NCBI GenBank assembly: GCA_025057935.1
Contig: JANWUW010000073.1
Coordinates: forward strand, 1 to 37,544
Direction of reading: 5' to 3'
DNA length: 37,544 nt
Origin: Thermoflexales bacterium
GTDB lineage: Bacteria; Chloroflexota; Anaerolineae; J036; Brachytrichaceae
In this document: positions 7,615 through 17,904 of the stretch, piece by piece
Layout: every line of letters starts with the position of its first letter
Numbering within the stretch: position 1 is the stretch's first letter
Notes under the pieces: generated by a model
Databases searched by the model: none
Told to the model about the DNA's origin: nothing
Seen by the model: the letters and a program-made list of their open reading frames with translations, nothing else
Made by a program: the position numbers and the translations under genes

Positions 7615-10600
7615 ATGCCTGGGGAATTTGTCACGATTGATGGCAACGAGGCTGCGGCTTACGTTGCTTACAAGACGAGCGAAGTCATCGCCATCTACCC
7701 CATCACGCCCTCCTCGCCAATGGCGGAGCTGTGCGACCAGTGGAGCACGCAGCGTATGTGCAACTTGTGGGGAAGCGTCCCTCTCGTCCAAGAGATGCAA
7801 TCGGAGGGCGGTGCTGCAGGCGCAATCCATGGCGCACTCCAAAGCGGCGCACTGGCGACGACCTTCACCTCGTCGCAAGGCTTGCTGCTGATGATCCCCA
7901 ACATGTTCAAGATCGCAGGCGAGCTGACCAGCACTGTGTTTCACATCGCCGCGCGCTCGATCGCCACGCACGCGCTGAGCATTTTCGGTGATCACAGCGA
8001 CGTGATGGCAGCACGCGCCACGGGCTGGGCGATGCTCTTTGCGGGGTCGGTGCAGGAGGTGATGGACTTTGCGCTGATTGCCTTCGCGAGCACGCTGGAG
8101 GCGCGTGTGCCGTTCCTGCACGTCTTCGATGGCTTCCGCACTTCGCACGAGATTCAGAAGATCAGCCAGCTCAGCGACGACGACATGCGCGCGTTGATCG
8201 ACGAAGAGCTCATCCATGCGCATCGTCGGCGCGCGCTCTCTCCCGATCGTCCTTTCATTCGCGGCACTGCGCAGAACCCAGACACGTTCTTCCAGCATCG
8301 CGAAGCAGCCAACCCGTTCTACCTCGCTACGCCGACCATCGTCCAAAATGTGATGGATCGTTTCGCGCAGCAGGTTGGGCGGCAATATCACCTGTTTGAC
8401 TATGTGGGCGCGTCTGATGCTGAGCGCGTAATCATCTCGATGGGGTCGAGCACGGAAACGGTGGAGGAGACCGTGAACTGGTTGAACGCGCACGGCGAAC
8501 GTGTGGGCGCGATCAAGGTGCGCTTGTATCGCCCGTTTTCTGCGCATCACCTCGTGGCAGCGTTGCCGAAGACAGTGGAGCGCATTGCTGTGCTCGATCG
8601 CTGCAAAGAACCAGGCAGCGCCGGCGAGCCGCTCTATCTGGATGTGGTGGCGGCGCTCAACGAGCAGTGGGAAGGCAAGCTGCCGCGCGTGATCGGTGGG
8701 CGCTATGGGCTTTCCTCCAAGGAGTTCACGCCCGCGATGGTGAAGGCAATCTTCGACGAGTTGGCGAAGCCGCAGCCGAAGAATCACTTCACCGTCGGCA
8801 TTCACGACGACGTCACCTTCACCAGCTTGGACTACGACCCATCATTCGACATCGAGCCGCGCGACGTGGTGCGGGCGGTGTTCTGGGGGCTTGGCTCCGA
8901 TGGCACAGTGGGCGCGAACAAGAACTCGATCAAGATCATCGGCGAAGAGACCAGCAACTACGCGCAAGGTTACTTCGTGTACGACTCGAAGAAGTCCGGT
9001 GCACGCACCGTGTCGCACTTGCGCTTTGGACCGCGCCCCATCCGCAGCCCCTACCTCATCAGCAAGGCGACATTTATCGGCGTGCATCAGTTCGGCTTCT
9101 TGGAGCGCTACGATGTGCTCGAACAAGCTGAGCCAGGCGCAGTGGTCTTGCTGAACAGCCCCTACGGACCAGATGAAGTGTGGGAGCACCTGCCGAAGCC
9201 GGTGCAGGAACACATCGTGAACAAGCACTTGCAGCTCTACGTGATTGACGCCTACAAGGTTGCTGCAGCGACGGGGATGGGCAATCGCATCAACACAGTG
9301 ATGCAAACGTGCTTCTTTGCCATCAGCGGCGTGCTCCCCCGCGAGGAGGCCATCGCCAAGATCAAAGAAGCCATTCGCAAGACCTATGGCAAGCGTGGCG
9401 AAGCGGTGGTGCGCAAGAACTTCGAAGCGGTGGATGCAACGCTGGCGCATCTGTATCGCGTCGAGATTCCGCAGGACGCGCCGATCAACGGCATGCCGCT
9501 GCCGCCAGTAGTGCCGCCAGAGGCGCCCGAGTTTGTGCAGAAGGTGACTGCGATGATGATCGCCGGCAAAGGAGACCTGCTGCCAGTTAGCGCCTTCCCG
9601 CCCGACGGCACATATCCAAGCGGCACCACCCAGTGGGAGAAGCGCAACATCGCGCAGGAGGTGCCTGTGTGGGAGCCGGACTTGTGCATCCAGTGCGGCA
9701 AGTGCGTGATGGCATGCCCGCACGCGGTGATCCGCGCCAAGGTGTACGAACCGGGGCTGCTTGCCAACGCGCCTGAGGGCTTCAAGAGCGCCGACGCGCG
9801 CTGGAAGGAGCTGCACGGCTTGAAGTACACCTTGCAAGTCTCAGTTGAGGATTGCACTGGCTGCGCTTTGTGCGTCGAGGTGTGCCCTGCGAAGGACAAG
9901 TCACAAGCAGGGCGAAAGGCGATCAACATGGCGCCGCAGTTGCCGCTTCGCGCTAAGGAGATCGCTAACTGGGCTTTCTTTGAGCGCTTGCCGGAGTACC
10001 CGAACTTCAATCACCTCGCGTTTAACAACGTGAAGAACGTGCAACTGCTCGAGCCGCTGTTCGAGTTCAGCGGCGCATGCGCTGGCTGCGGCGAGACGCC
10101 ATACCTCAGCTTGCTCACGCGCCTGTTCGGCGATCGCATCTACGTGGCGAACGCGACGGGCTGCTCCAGCATCTACGGCGGTAACTTGCCGACCACGCCA
10201 TGGTCGTTCAACCGAGAGGGTCGGGGACCAGCGTGGAGCAATTCGCTGTTTGAAGACAACGCGGAGTTTGGTTTTGGCATGCGGCTCACGCTCGACGCGC
10301 TGGCGGAGAAAGCGCGCAACTTGCTGAGAGCGCTCAGCTCCCTGATCGGGAGACCGCTGTGCGAGGCGATCCTCAACGCCGACCAGAGCACTGAGGCTGG
10401 CGTCCATGCCCAGCGCGAGCGCGTGGCTGAGCTAAAGGCGCGCTTGCAGACGATGGAAATGCCCGAAGCGCGGCAGTTGCTGGAGATCGCTGACACGCTT
10501 GTGCGCAAGAGCGTGTGGATCATCGGCGGCGATGGCTGGGCATACGACATTGGCTATGGCGGACTCGACCACGTGCTCGCGAGCGGTCGCAATGTGAAGT

Positions 10601-11154
10601 TGCTCGTGCTCGACACTGAGGTTTACTCGAACACTGGCGGGCAATCTTCAAAGGCGACGCCGCTCGGCGCAGTTGCCAAATTTGCTGCTGGCGGCAAGCA
10701 CCAACGCAAGAAAGATCTAGGCTTGATGGCAATGGCGTACGGTCACGTGTACGTGGCGCAAGTGGCGATGGGCGCCAACGACGCGCAGACGATCAAGGCG
10801 TTCCTCGAGGCGGAATCATATGATGGACCTGCACTGATCATCGCCTACTCGCACTGCATTGCGCACGGGATCGACATGGCGAAGGGGTTCCAGCAGCAGA
10901 AGCTCGCCGTGGAGTCGGGATACTGGCCGCTTTATCGCTACGACCCGCGGCTGGCGCGCGAAGGCAAAAACCCCTTCCAGCTCGATAGCGGCGCGCCCAA
11001 AGTGCCTTTCAAAGAATATGCTTACAACGAGACGCGCTACCGCATGCTCGCTCAAACTGATCCTGAACTTGCTGAGGCGCTGATGCGCCAGGCGCAGGAG
11101 GCAGTGAATGCGCGCTGGAAGCAGTACGCCGCGCTTGCAGGAAAGGGAGCATGA
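7615..11154 (+). CDS. nifJ: Pyruvate:ferredoxin (flavodoxin) oxidoreductase
   Basis: This 1179-residue single-chain enzyme oxidises pyruvate with CoA to acetyl-CoA and CO2, passing electrons to ferredoxin or flavodoxin. The N-terminal domain starts DGNEAAAYVAYKTSE with YPITPSSPMAE. Two 4Fe-4S clusters are given by Cys691/694/697/701 (CIQCGKCVMACP) and Cys747/750/753/757 (CTGCALCVEVCP). The proximal cluster Cys pair is 822/825 (GACAGCGETPY), with a later Cys in NATGCSSIYGG. The thiamine diphosphate domain has GGDGWAYDIGYGGLDH and DTEVYSNTGGQ. Length and domain order match NifJ-type enzymes. ATG 7615 is chosen because MPGEFVTIDGNEAA matches the family start; the reading from 7507 adds 36 unlikely residues. 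The downstream hox genes suggest that its electrons can end in H2 or NAD(P)H. Confidence 0.97.
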   Translation: MPGEFVTIDGNEAAAYVAYKTSEVIAIYPITPSSPMAELCDQWSTQRMCNLWGSVPLVQEMQSEGGAAGAIHGALQSGALATTFTSSQGLLLMIPNMFKIAGELTSTVFHIAARSIATHALSIFGDHSDVMAARATGWAMLFAGSVQEVMDFALIAFASTLEARVPFLHVFDGFRTSHEIQKISQLSDDDMRALIDEELIHAHRRRALSPDRPFIRGTAQNPDTFFQHREAANPFYLATPTIVQNVMDRFAQQVGRQYHLFDYVGASDAERVIISMGSSTETVEETVNWLNAHGERVGAIKVRLYRPFSAHHLVAALPKTVERIAVLDRCKEPGSAGEPLYLDVVAALNEQWEGKLPRVIGGRYGLSSKEFTPAMVKAIFDELAKPQPKNHFTVGIHDDVTFTSLDYDPSFDIEPRDVVRAVFWGLGSDGTVGANKNSIKIIGEETSNYAQGYFVYDSKKSGARTVSHLRFGPRPIRSPYLISKATFIGVHQFGFLERYDVLEQAEPGAVVLLNSPYGPDEVWEHLPKPVQEHIVNKHLQLYVIDAYKVAAATGMGNRINTVMQTCFFAISGVLPREEAIAKIKEAIRKTYGKRGEAVVRKNFEAVDATLAHLYRVEIPQDAPINGMPLPPVVPPEAPEFVQKVTAMMIAGKGDLLPVSAFPPDGTYPSGTTQWEKRNIAQEVPVWEPDLCIQCGKCVMACPHAVIRAKVYEPGLLANAPEGFKSADARWKELHGLKYTLQVSVEDCTGCALCVEVCPAKDKSQAGRKAINMAPQLPLRAKEIANWAFFERLPEYPNFNHLAFNNVKNVQLLEPLFEFSGACAGCGETPYLSLLTRLFGDRIYVANATGCSSIYGGNLPTTPWSFNREGRGPAWSNSLFEDNAEFGFGMRLTLDALAEKARNLLRALSSLIGRPLCEAILNADQSTEAGVHAQRERVAELKARLQTMEMPEARQLLEIADTLVRKSVWIIGGDGWAYDIGYGGLDHVLASGRNVKLLVLDTEVYSNTGGQSSKATPLGAVAKFAAGGKHQRKKDLGLMAMAYGHVYVAQVAMGANDAQTIKAFLEAESYDGPALIIAYSHCIAHGIDMAKGFQQQKLAVESGYWPLYRYDPRLAREGKNPFQLDSGAPKVPFKEYAYNETRYRMLAQTDPELAEALMRQAQEAVNARWKQYAALAGKGA

Positions 11155-11187
11155 AAAGCACGAGCAACCTCAGTGGACTGGACGCCT

Positions 11188-12210
11188 ATGGTTGACCTGA
11201 GCACAACCTACCTTGGTTTGCAGTTAGCGCATCCGATTGTGCCCTCTGCGGGTCCCTTGACCAGCCGCCTGGATCGCATTAAGCGCCTAGAGGATGCCGG
11301 CGCGCCGGCGGTGGTGCTTGTCTCGCTTTTCGAAGAGCAGATCGAACACGAGAGCTTGCTCCTCGATCACTACTTGAGCTACGGCGCAGAGACCTACGCT
11401 GAGGCGTTGAGCTACTTCCCTGATCTCGGAAGCTACAACCTAGGACCTGAGGAATACCTGAAGCTCATTCAACGCGCGAAGGCAGAGACCAGCATCCCGA
11501 TCATTGCGAGCCTGAATGGTGTGAGCAGCGGAGGATGGACAGAATACGCGCGGCAGATCGAACAAGCCGGCGCCGACGCGCTGGAGTTGAACATCTACTA
11601 CGTCGCGGCAGATATTCACGTGACTGGTGCAGAGGTGGAGCAGCGTTACATTGATGTGCTCAAGCAAGTGCGACAAGTCGTAAGCATTCCTCTAGCGGTC
11701 AAGGTTGGCCCGTTCTTCAGCGCGATGGCCAACATGGCGAAGCGCCTCGTCGAGGCAGGTGCCAACGGCTTGGTGCTTTTCAATCGCTTCTACCAGCCCG
11801 ACTTCGACATTGAAGCACTCGAGGTTGTGCCGCACTTGGTGTTGAGCACTTCAGACGAGCTGCGCTTGCCGCTGCGCTGGATCGCCATTCTTTACGGGCG
11901 TGTGAAAGCGGCGTTGGCGTTGAGCACAGGCGTGCACACCCACGAGGACGTTATCAAAGGCATCATGGCAGGGGCTTCGGTCACGATGCTCACCTCGGAG
12001 CTGCTGAGGCACGGCCCCGGGCGCATCAGCCAACTGGTGCGCGATTTGAGCGAGTGGATGGAGCAGCACGAGTACGGCGCTGTCGCGCAGATGCGCGGCT
12101 GCCTGAGCCAGCGCTCAGTGGCGAACCCCGATGCGTTCGAGCGCGCCAACTACGCGAAGGTGTTGCAGTCATGGCGCGCGGAGCCTTCAGCGCTGGCGCC
12201 AAAATCTTGA
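11188..12210 (+). CDS. Dihydroorotate dehydrogenase-like FMN protein
   Basis: The 340-residue protein begins [23 protein letters not shown], the standard entry strand of class 1 dihydroorotate dehydrogenase TIM barrels. It continues with [45 protein letters not shown] and a C-terminal [13 protein letters not shown]. The usual catalytic-base loop (a Ser/Cys in SCPN-like context after LELN) is replaced by [12 protein letters not shown]. The protein is therefore probably not a pyrimidine-pathway enzyme but belongs to the dihydroorotate-dehydrogenase-like group. ATG 11188 is preferred over GTG 11173 because the family motif follows directly; neither has a clear ribosome site. It lies 33 nt after nifJ on the same strand, so a flavin-dependent redox role linked to the oxidoreductase is plausible but unproven. 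Confidence 0.85.
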   Translation: MVDLSTTYLGLQLAHPIVPSAGPLTSRLDRIKRLEDAGAPAVVLVSLFEEQIEHESLLLDHYLSYGAETYAEALSYFPDLGSYNLGPEEYLKLIQRAKAETSIPIIASLNGVSSGGWTEYARQIEQAGADALELNIYYVAADIHVTGAEVEQRYIDVLKQVRQVVSIPLAVKVGPFFSAMANMAKRLVEAGANGLVLFNRFYQPDFDIEALEVVPHLVLSTSDELRLPLRWIAILYGRVKAALALSTGVHTHEDVIKGIMAGASVTMLTSELLRHGPGRISQLVRDLSEWMEQHEYGAVAQMRGCLSQRSVANPDAFERANYAKVLQSWRAEPSALAPKS

Positions 12211-12236
12211 AAATCGTACACAATCCTCGATATGGG
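12207..12236 (+). promoter_or_regulatory. Candidate promoter for the hox operon
   Basis: TTGAAA (12207-12212) and TATGGG (12231-12236) are 18 nt apart, 55 nt before the hoxE start. The -35 overlaps the end of the preceding gene. The -10 is a poor match, so this is tentative; readthrough from nifJ is also possible. Confidence 0.35.
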
Positions 12237-12290
12237 TGTGTTGGTATTTGCTCCACGTGGGCGAATTTAAGCGAGACAAGGAGGAGCACA

Positions 12291-12845
12291 GTGGTTGCAC
12301 CTAATCCAGCTTTGGGCGCAGCTCGAGGGCCGAGCGCGCCCGCTCCTGATGTTTTGAACGACAAGCGCTACAAGCTGCTGGAGGCAACTATGCGCCGCTA
12401 CGGCTATCAAGGGCACGCGCTGATTGAAGCGCTGCACACGGCGCAGGAAGCCTTCGGCTACCTAGATGACTTCACACTCAGGTACATCGCGCGCCAACTG
12501 CGCCTGCCTTATAGCAAGGTTTACGGCGTGGCGACGTTCTACAACTACTTCACACTGAAGCCGCAGGGCGCGCATGTGTGCGTGGTGTGCTTGGGCACGG
12601 CGTGCTACATCAAGGGATCTCCTGAGTTGGTGAGCGCCCTTGAGTCTGCATACAAGGTGAAGGCTGGCAGCACGACAGCGGACAATGCGCTGTCGTTGCT
12701 GGTGGCGCGTTGTGTTGGCTCCTGCGCACTCGCGCCAGTGGCGGTGCTCGATGGTGAGGTGATCGGCAAAGCAACGCCAGCAGTTCTGCTCGAGCGCGTG
12801 CAGCAGCGGCTGGGCGCAGCGCAACCTGCGGAGGTGGCTTCATGA
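12291..12845 (+). CDS. hoxE: Bidirectional hydrogenase diaphorase subunit HoxE
   Basis: HoxE is the NuoE-like [2Fe-2S] subunit of the NAD(P)-linked diaphorase module of cytosolic [NiFe] hydrogenases. The 184-residue protein has an Ala/Pro-rich N-terminus, the helical [21 protein letters not shown] region and thioredoxin-like fold residues ending in cluster ligands CLGTAC and CVGSC. GTG 12291 is taken as start because AAGGAGG (12278-12284) lies 6 nt upstream; upstream codons to 12054 overlap the previous gene in another frame. Its stop overlaps the hoxF start (ATGA), so translation is coupled. NuoE of complex I is the alternative, but the following hoxFUYH genes settle it. Confidence 0.95.
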   Translation: MVAPNPALGAARGPSAPAPDVLNDKRYKLLEATMRRYGYQGHALIEALHTAQEAFGYLDDFTLRYIARQLRLPYSKVYGVATFYNYFTLKPQGAHVCVVCLGTACYIKGSPELVSALESAYKVKAGSTTADNALSLLVARCVGSCALAPVAVLDGEVIGKATPAVLLERVQQRLGAAQPAEVAS

Positions 12846-14554
12846 ACTTCGAGGAGTTGACCCAACTGGCAGAGCGCGAGCGCGCCGCGCAACATGCGAT
12901 GCCCTTCCAAATCCACGTGTGCGCGGGCACGGGTTGTCATGCAGCCGGCAGCGAGATGGTGGCCAAGGCGCTTGAGGGCGAGGTGGCGCGGAGCACCTTG
13001 AAAGGCAAAGTGCTGGTGAAGTGCGTCGGCTGCCGGGGGCTGTGCGCCTCTGGTCCCATCGTCGAGGTGGAGCAGCAACAGCCTAATGCCGAACCAGCAA
13101 GCGTGCTTTACGCGCACGTGCGCCCAGAGGACGCGCCGGAGGTCGTGCGATCAATCGGCGGCGAGCCCGTTGAGCGCCTCTTCCTCGACACCAATCAGCC
13201 CTTCTTCACGCGGCAGCTCAAGATCGTCCTCGAGGATTGCGGCAAGATTGACCCTGAGCGCATTGAGGACTACATCGCGCGCGGAGGGTATCGAGCGCTG
13301 TTCAAGGTGCTGGACGAAATGACGCCCAGCGAAGTGATCGACGAGATCACGCACAGCGGCTTGCGCGGGCGCGGCGGCGCTGGCTTCCCCACCGGCTTGA
13401 AGTGGGCGACGGTTGCGAAGGCGAACCCACAACGCTACCCAACGTATGTGCCACCGGGCGTTCAATCGCAGAAGTTCGTGATCTGCAACGGCGACGAGGG
13501 CGACCCCGGCGCCTTCATGGATCGCAGCGTGATGGAGGGCGATCCGCACCGCGTGCTTGAAGGCATGATCATCGCTGGTTACGCCGTCGGCGCCAACCAG
13601 GGCTACATCTATGTGCGCGCTGAGTACCCGTTGGCGGTGAAACGCCTGCGCACGGCGATCCGCCAAGCGCAGCGTGTCGGACTGCTCGGCAACAACATCG
13701 CGGGCACCGCATTCTCGTTCAACATTGACATTCGGCTCGGCGCAGGGGCGTTTGTGTGCGGGGAGGAAACCGCATTGATCGCCTCCATCGAAGGCGGCCG
13801 AGGCTTGCCTCGACCACGCCCGCCGTATCCTGCCGAGTATGGGCTTTGGGGCTGCCCGACGTTGATCAACAACGTTGAGACGCTAGCGAACATCGCGCCG
13901 ATCATCAACCGAGGCGCGGCCTGGTTCGCCAGCATCGGCACGGCGAAGAGCAAAGGCACGAAGGTTTTCGCGCTCACAGGGCAGGTGAAGAACACGGGGC
14001 TGATCGAGGTACCGATGGGCATCACCCTGCGTGAAATCGTCTTCGACATCGGCGGCGGCATTCCAAACGGGCGCAAGTTCAAGGCGGTGCAGACCGGCGG
14101 CCCTTCGGGAGGGTGCATCCCCGAGCAGTATCTCGACACGCCTGTGGATTATGAGTCGCTCACCGCGCTGGGGTCGATCATGGGCTCTGGCGGGCTGATC
14201 GTGATGGACGACTCGACCGATATGGTGGAGGTGGCGCGCTTCTTCATGGAGTTCTGCATGGAGGAATCGTGCGGCAAGTGCATCCCTTGCCGTGCCGGCA
14301 CAGCGCAGATCCACCACATCTTGACGAAGTTCCAGACCGGGCGCGCCACGATGCGCGACCTGAGGCTGCTCGAAGAGCTGTGCGATGTGGTGAAGCATGC
14401 CAGCCTGTGCGGTTTAGGTCAGTCGGCGCCTAACCCCGTGCTCAGCACGCTGCGCTACTTCCGACATGAGTACGAGGCGAAGCTGCGCAGCGATGGCTAC
14501 GCCTATGGTCACGCGAACGGCGCTGCCGAGGAGGCACTCTCGCATGTGCAGTGA
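12842..14554 (+). CDS. hoxF: Bidirectional hydrogenase diaphorase subunit HoxF
   Basis: HoxF is the flavin subunit that exchanges electrons between NAD(P)H and the Fe-S chain. The 570 residues have three parts. An N-terminal thioredoxin-like [2Fe-2S] domain has Cys27, Cys32, Cys64 and Cys68 ([13 protein letters not shown]). A NuoF-like FMN/NADH domain has [33 protein letters not shown] and [18 protein letters not shown]-terminal 4Fe-4S domain has [13 protein letters not shown] and a later Cys in SLCGLG. The N-terminal extra domain distinguishes HoxF from plain NuoF. Starting at ATG 12842 it overlaps hoxE by 4 nt; hoxU follows after 12 nt with its own strong ribosome site. Confidence 0.97.
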   Translation: MNFEELTQLAERERAAQHAMPFQIHVCAGTGCHAAGSEMVAKALEGEVARSTLKGKVLVKCVGCRGLCASGPIVEVEQQQPNAEPASVLYAHVRPEDAPEVVRSIGGEPVERLFLDTNQPFFTRQLKIVLEDCGKIDPERIEDYIARGGYRALFKVLDEMTPSEVIDEITHSGLRGRGGAGFPTGLKWATVAKANPQRYPTYVPPGVQSQKFVICNGDEGDPGAFMDRSVMEGDPHRVLEGMIIAGYAVGANQGYIYVRAEYPLAVKRLRTAIRQAQRVGLLGNNIAGTAFSFNIDIRLGAGAFVCGEETALIASIEGGRGLPRPRPPYPAEYGLWGCPTLINNVETLANIAPIINRGAAWFASIGTAKSKGTKVFALTGQVKNTGLIEVPMGITLREIVFDIGGGIPNGRKFKAVQTGGPSGGCIPEQYLDTPVDYESLTALGSIMGSGGLIVMDDSTDMVEVARFFMEFCMEESCGKCIPCRAGTAQIHHILTKFQTGRATMRDLRLLEELCDVVKHASLCGLGQSAPNPVLSTLRYFRHEYEAKLRSDGYAYGHANGAAEEALSHVQ

Positions 14555-14566
14555 GAGGAGGACGCG

Positions 14567-15283
<717 letters not shown>

Positions 15284-15284
15284 G

Positions 15285-15833
15285 ATGGAGAAGCTCAAGC
15301 TGGCAACAGTTTGGCTAGGTGGTTGCTCGGGCTGTCACATGTCGTTTCTGGATCTTGACGAGTGGCTCTTTGATTTGGCAGCCGCGGTGGAAGTGGTGTT
15401 CAGCCCGATCGCTGATGTGAAGCAGTTTCCGGAGCAGGTGGATGTCACCCTCATCGAGGGCGCGGTTGCGAATGAGGAACACCTTGAGCTGGTGCGCATG
15501 ATCCGCGCGCGCAGCCGCATGGTGATTTCGTTTGGCGACTGCGCGGTGACGGGCAACGTGACCGCGATGCGCAACGTGCTCAGCAGTTCCGCAGAAGCTG
15601 TGCTCAATCGCGCTTATCGCGAATTGCCCACCTTCAACCCTCGCATCCCCGATGAAGCGGGCATTGTGCCGCCGCTCTTGGAGCGTGTGCTGCCTGTGCA
15701 TGCGGTGATCCCCGTGGACGTGTTCCTACCCGGCTGTCCGCCGCCTGCGCCGCGCATCCGCGCCGCGCTTCAGGCGCTCATCGAGGGAAAGACGCCAGAA
15801 ATGATCGGGCGCGAGATGCTGAAGTTCGGGTAA
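15285..15833 (+). CDS. hoxY: [NiFe] hydrogenase small subunit HoxY
   Basis: HoxY is the small subunit holding the proximal 4Fe-4S cluster next to the NiFe site. The 182 residues show the ligand motifs GGCSGCHMS (N-terminus), FGDCAVTGN and [10 protein letters not shown]. Like other group 3 small subunits it is short, lacking the C-terminal cluster domain and the twin-arginine signal of membrane-bound enzymes. ATG 15285 has GGAGGG (15273-15278) 6 nt upstream, located inside the end of hoxU. An upstream GTG at 15267 would overlap that site and is less likely. Confidence 0.96.
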   Translation: MEKLKLATVWLGGCSGCHMSFLDLDEWLFDLAAAVEVVFSPIADVKQFPEQVDVTLIEGAVANEEHLELVRMIRARSRMVISFGDCAVTGNVTAMRNVLSSSAEAVLNRAYRELPTFNPRIPDEAGIVPPLLERVLPVHAVIPVDVFLPGCPPPAPRIRAALQALIEGKTPEMIGREMLKFG

Positions 15834-15852
15834 GGAGGTGAAGGCGCTGACC

Positions 15853-17298
15853 ATGAGCACGCGAAGAGTGGTGATCGACCCTGTGACGCGCATCGAGGGA
15901 CACGCCAAGATATCGATCTTCTTGGACGAATCCGGCGAGGTGCGCGACGCGCAGTTCCACGTGACGGAATTCCGCGGCTTCGAGAAGTTCTGCGAGGGGC
16001 GACCGTTGGGCGAAATGGCGGGCATCACGGCGCGTGTGTGCGGCATCTGCCCAGTGAGCCACATCTTGGCGAGCGCGAAAGCTGGCGACGACATCTTCGC
16101 CGTGGATATCCCTCCTGCTGCGGAGAAGCTGCGGCGGCTGATGAACTTAGGGCAGATTGTGCAGTCGCATGCGCTGAGCTTCTTCCACCTGAGCTCGCCG
16201 GACTTGCTGCTCGGCTTCGACAGCAACCCTGCGCAGCGCAACCTGTTCGGTCTGATCGCGCAGCATCCCGAGTTTGCGCGCGGTGGCATCCGTCTGCGCC
16301 AGTTCGGTCAAGAGATCATCGAGCTGCTCGGGGGGCGCAAGATCCATCCCGCTTGGGCGGTGCCTGGCGGTGTGCGCGAGCCGCTCACGCCCGAGAAGCG
16401 CAATCACATCCTCTGCCGCGTGCCTGAGGCGCGCCAGACGACGCTCAGCGCGTTGGCGTTCGTCAAGCGCTACATCGCCGAGCATCGCGAGGAAGTGGAA
16501 AACTTCGGCAACTTCCCCACGCTGTTCCTCGGCTTGGTGAGCAAAGACGGCGCGCAATGGGAGCACTACGACGGCTACCTGCGCGTGGTGGATAGCGAAG
16601 GCAACATTCTCGTTGATGGGCATGACCCACGCCGTTACACCGAGATCATCGGCGAGGCTGTTGAGCCGCATTCCTATCTCAAATCGCCATACTTCAAGCC
16701 ATGGGGTTACCCAGAAGGCGCATATCGCGTCGGTCCGTTGGCGCGGCTGAATCTGTGCACGCGCATGGGGACACCGCTGGCGGATGCGGAGCTAGCGGAG
16801 TTCAGGCAGCATGGCAACGCGCGTGGGATTGTGCTGTCGTCGTTCATGTACCATTACGCGCGCCTGATCGAGATCCTCGCAGCGACCGAGCGCATTGAGC
16901 AGTTGCTCAACGATCCAGATATCCTCTCCTCGCATGTGCGTGCGGGTGGGGCGATCAACAAGCTAGAGGGCGTCGGGGTGAGCGAAGCGCCGCGCGGCAC
17001 GTTGTTCCACCATTACCAAGTGGACGCGCATGGCATGATCCGGCGCGTGAACTTGATCATCGCCACGGGGCAGAACAACCTAGCGATGAACCGCACCGTG
17101 AAGCAAATCGCGCAGCATTGGATTCACGGCGCGCGCGATGCCCAAATCCCCGAAGGTCTGCTGAACCGCGTGGAAGCCGGAATTCGCGCTTTTGACCCCT
17201 GCCTCAGTTGCTCCACCCATGCTGTGGGTCAGATGCCGCTGGTGGTGCAGCTCTTCGATGCGCAAGGTCGGCTGATCGACGAGGTGCGACGAGATTGA
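15853..17298 (+). CDS. hoxH: [NiFe] hydrogenase large subunit HoxH
   Basis: HoxH carries the NiFe(CN)2CO active site of the cytosolic bidirectional hydrogenase (H2 to or from protons). Of 481 residues, the nickel ligands are Cys63 and Cys66 ([11 protein letters not shown]1) and Cys450 and Cys453 ([10 protein letters not shown]2). The N-terminal [15 protein letters not shown] is the usual large-subunit signature. After His456 there are 25 more residues, the C-terminal extension normally removed by a specific protease after nickel insertion. ATG 15853 is preferred: AAGGAGG (15832-15838) is 14 nt away, with a closer GAAGG at 15840-15844. With HoxEFUY this is a complete group 3d-type enzyme. hyp accessory genes are not in the window. 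Confidence 0.97.
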   Translation: MSTRRVVIDPVTRIEGHAKISIFLDESGEVRDAQFHVTEFRGFEKFCEGRPLGEMAGITARVCGICPVSHILASAKAGDDIFAVDIPPAAEKLRRLMNLGQIVQSHALSFFHLSSPDLLLGFDSNPAQRNLFGLIAQHPEFARGGIRLRQFGQEIIELLGGRKIHPAWAVPGGVREPLTPEKRNHILCRVPEARQTTLSALAFVKRYIAEHREEVENFGNFPTLFLGLVSKDGAQWEHYDGYLRVVDSEGNILVDGHDPRRYTEIIGEAVEPHSYLKSPYFKPWGYPEGAYRVGPLARLNLCTRMGTPLADAELAEFRQHGNARGIVLSSFMYHYARLIEILAATERIEQLLNDPDILSSHVRAGGAINKLEGVGVSEAPRGTLFHHYQVDAHGMIRRVNLIIATGQNNLAMNRTVKQIAQHWIHGARDAQIPEGLLNRVEAGIRAFDPCLSCSTHAVGQMPLVVQLFDAQGRLIDEVRRD

Positions 17299-17308
17299 GA
17301 GGGCGCGT

Positions 17309-17824
17309 ATGCGCACGGCGCCAGTGATGGTGATCGGCTACGGCAGCACGCTGCACAGCGACGACGCTGCAGGCGTGCGGTTGGCAGAGGCGATAGCTGC
17401 GCGCGATTACCCGGGTGTGCATGTGTTCACAGTGACGCAGCTCGTGCCGGAGCTTGCTGAGCCGCTCGCGCGCAGCCGTATGGCAATCTTTGCTGATGCA
17501 AGTGTGTCTCCGCCGCGATCGCACCGCCCTTGGCGCTTGTTCGGTGTGACGCGCTTGCAGCCAGCACATGCTTGGGGAGCGCTCGTTCACCAGGGTGATC
17601 CACGCGCACTGCTCGCGTTGGCGCAGTCGCTTTACGGCTATCACCCGCCAGCGTGGCTGATCACCATCCCCGGCGAGCATTTTGAGCTTGGAGATGAGCT
17701 CTCACCACTTGCTCAGCAGAGTTTGGCGCAGGCGCTGAAGTTTGTCGAGCGCCTGCTGTCGCGTATGTCGCGATCGCCGCGCCCCTCCAGCGTTTCTTCA
17801 AGCAGTCACTTCCTGCACAGATGA
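17309..17824 (+). CDS. hoxW: Hydrogenase maturation protease, HoxW-like
   Basis: The protein belongs to the HyaD/HybD/HoxW endopeptidase family that trims the large-subunit C-terminus after nickel insertion. The opening VMVIGYGSTLHSDDAAGVRLAEAI matches the family's G-x-G-N/S-x-x-x-x-D-D-x-x-G block, with the Asp that senses nickel. TQLVPELAEPLA gives the second acidic site, and IFADAS and GEHFELGDELSP resemble later conserved blocks. At 171 residues it is slightly long; the last 20 or so are Ser/Arg-rich and look non-conserved. ATG 17309 has GAGAGGG just upstream and is 10 nt after hoxH, whose C-terminal extension is the expected substrate. Confidence 0.9.
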   Translation: MRTAPVMVIGYGSTLHSDDAAGVRLAEAIAARDYPGVHVFTVTQLVPELAEPLARSRMAIFADASVSPPRSHRPWRLFGVTRLQPAHAWGALVHQGDPRALLALAQSLYGYHPPAWLITIPGEHFELGDELSPLAQQSLAQALKFVERLLSRMSRSPRPSSVSSSSHFLHR

Positions 17825-17904
17825 TGTTTTGGCGCTGAGCGCGGCTTTGGTCGCTGCAGTGTTCCTCGCAGTGCTTCCGGTGGCAGTGGGATAAGCTTGG
17901 CAGC

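Noticed and set aside
7576-8805. Long antisense open frame (409 codons) opposite nifJ
   Set aside because: It is a shadow of a strongly conserved gene in GC-rich DNA. The translation is rich in Arg, His and Ala without domains and has no ribosome site. Similar shadows at 8842-9837, 6416-7270, 16147-16671 and 23172-24008 are dismissed for the same reason.
12054-12290. N-terminal extension of hoxE
   Set aside because: It overlaps the preceding gene in another frame. GTG 12291 has AAGGAGG at ideal distance and fits HoxE length.
17739-17894. Short hydrophobic frame ending LALSAALVAAVFLAVLPVAVG, overlapping and following the hydrogenase protease gene
   Set aside because: It looks like one membrane helix, but there is no ribosome site, the only early start is a TTG, and most of its first half is inside the protease gene. 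It may be chance in Ala/Val-rich coding or a remnant. An alignment of the protease C-terminus would show whether a frameshift is present.
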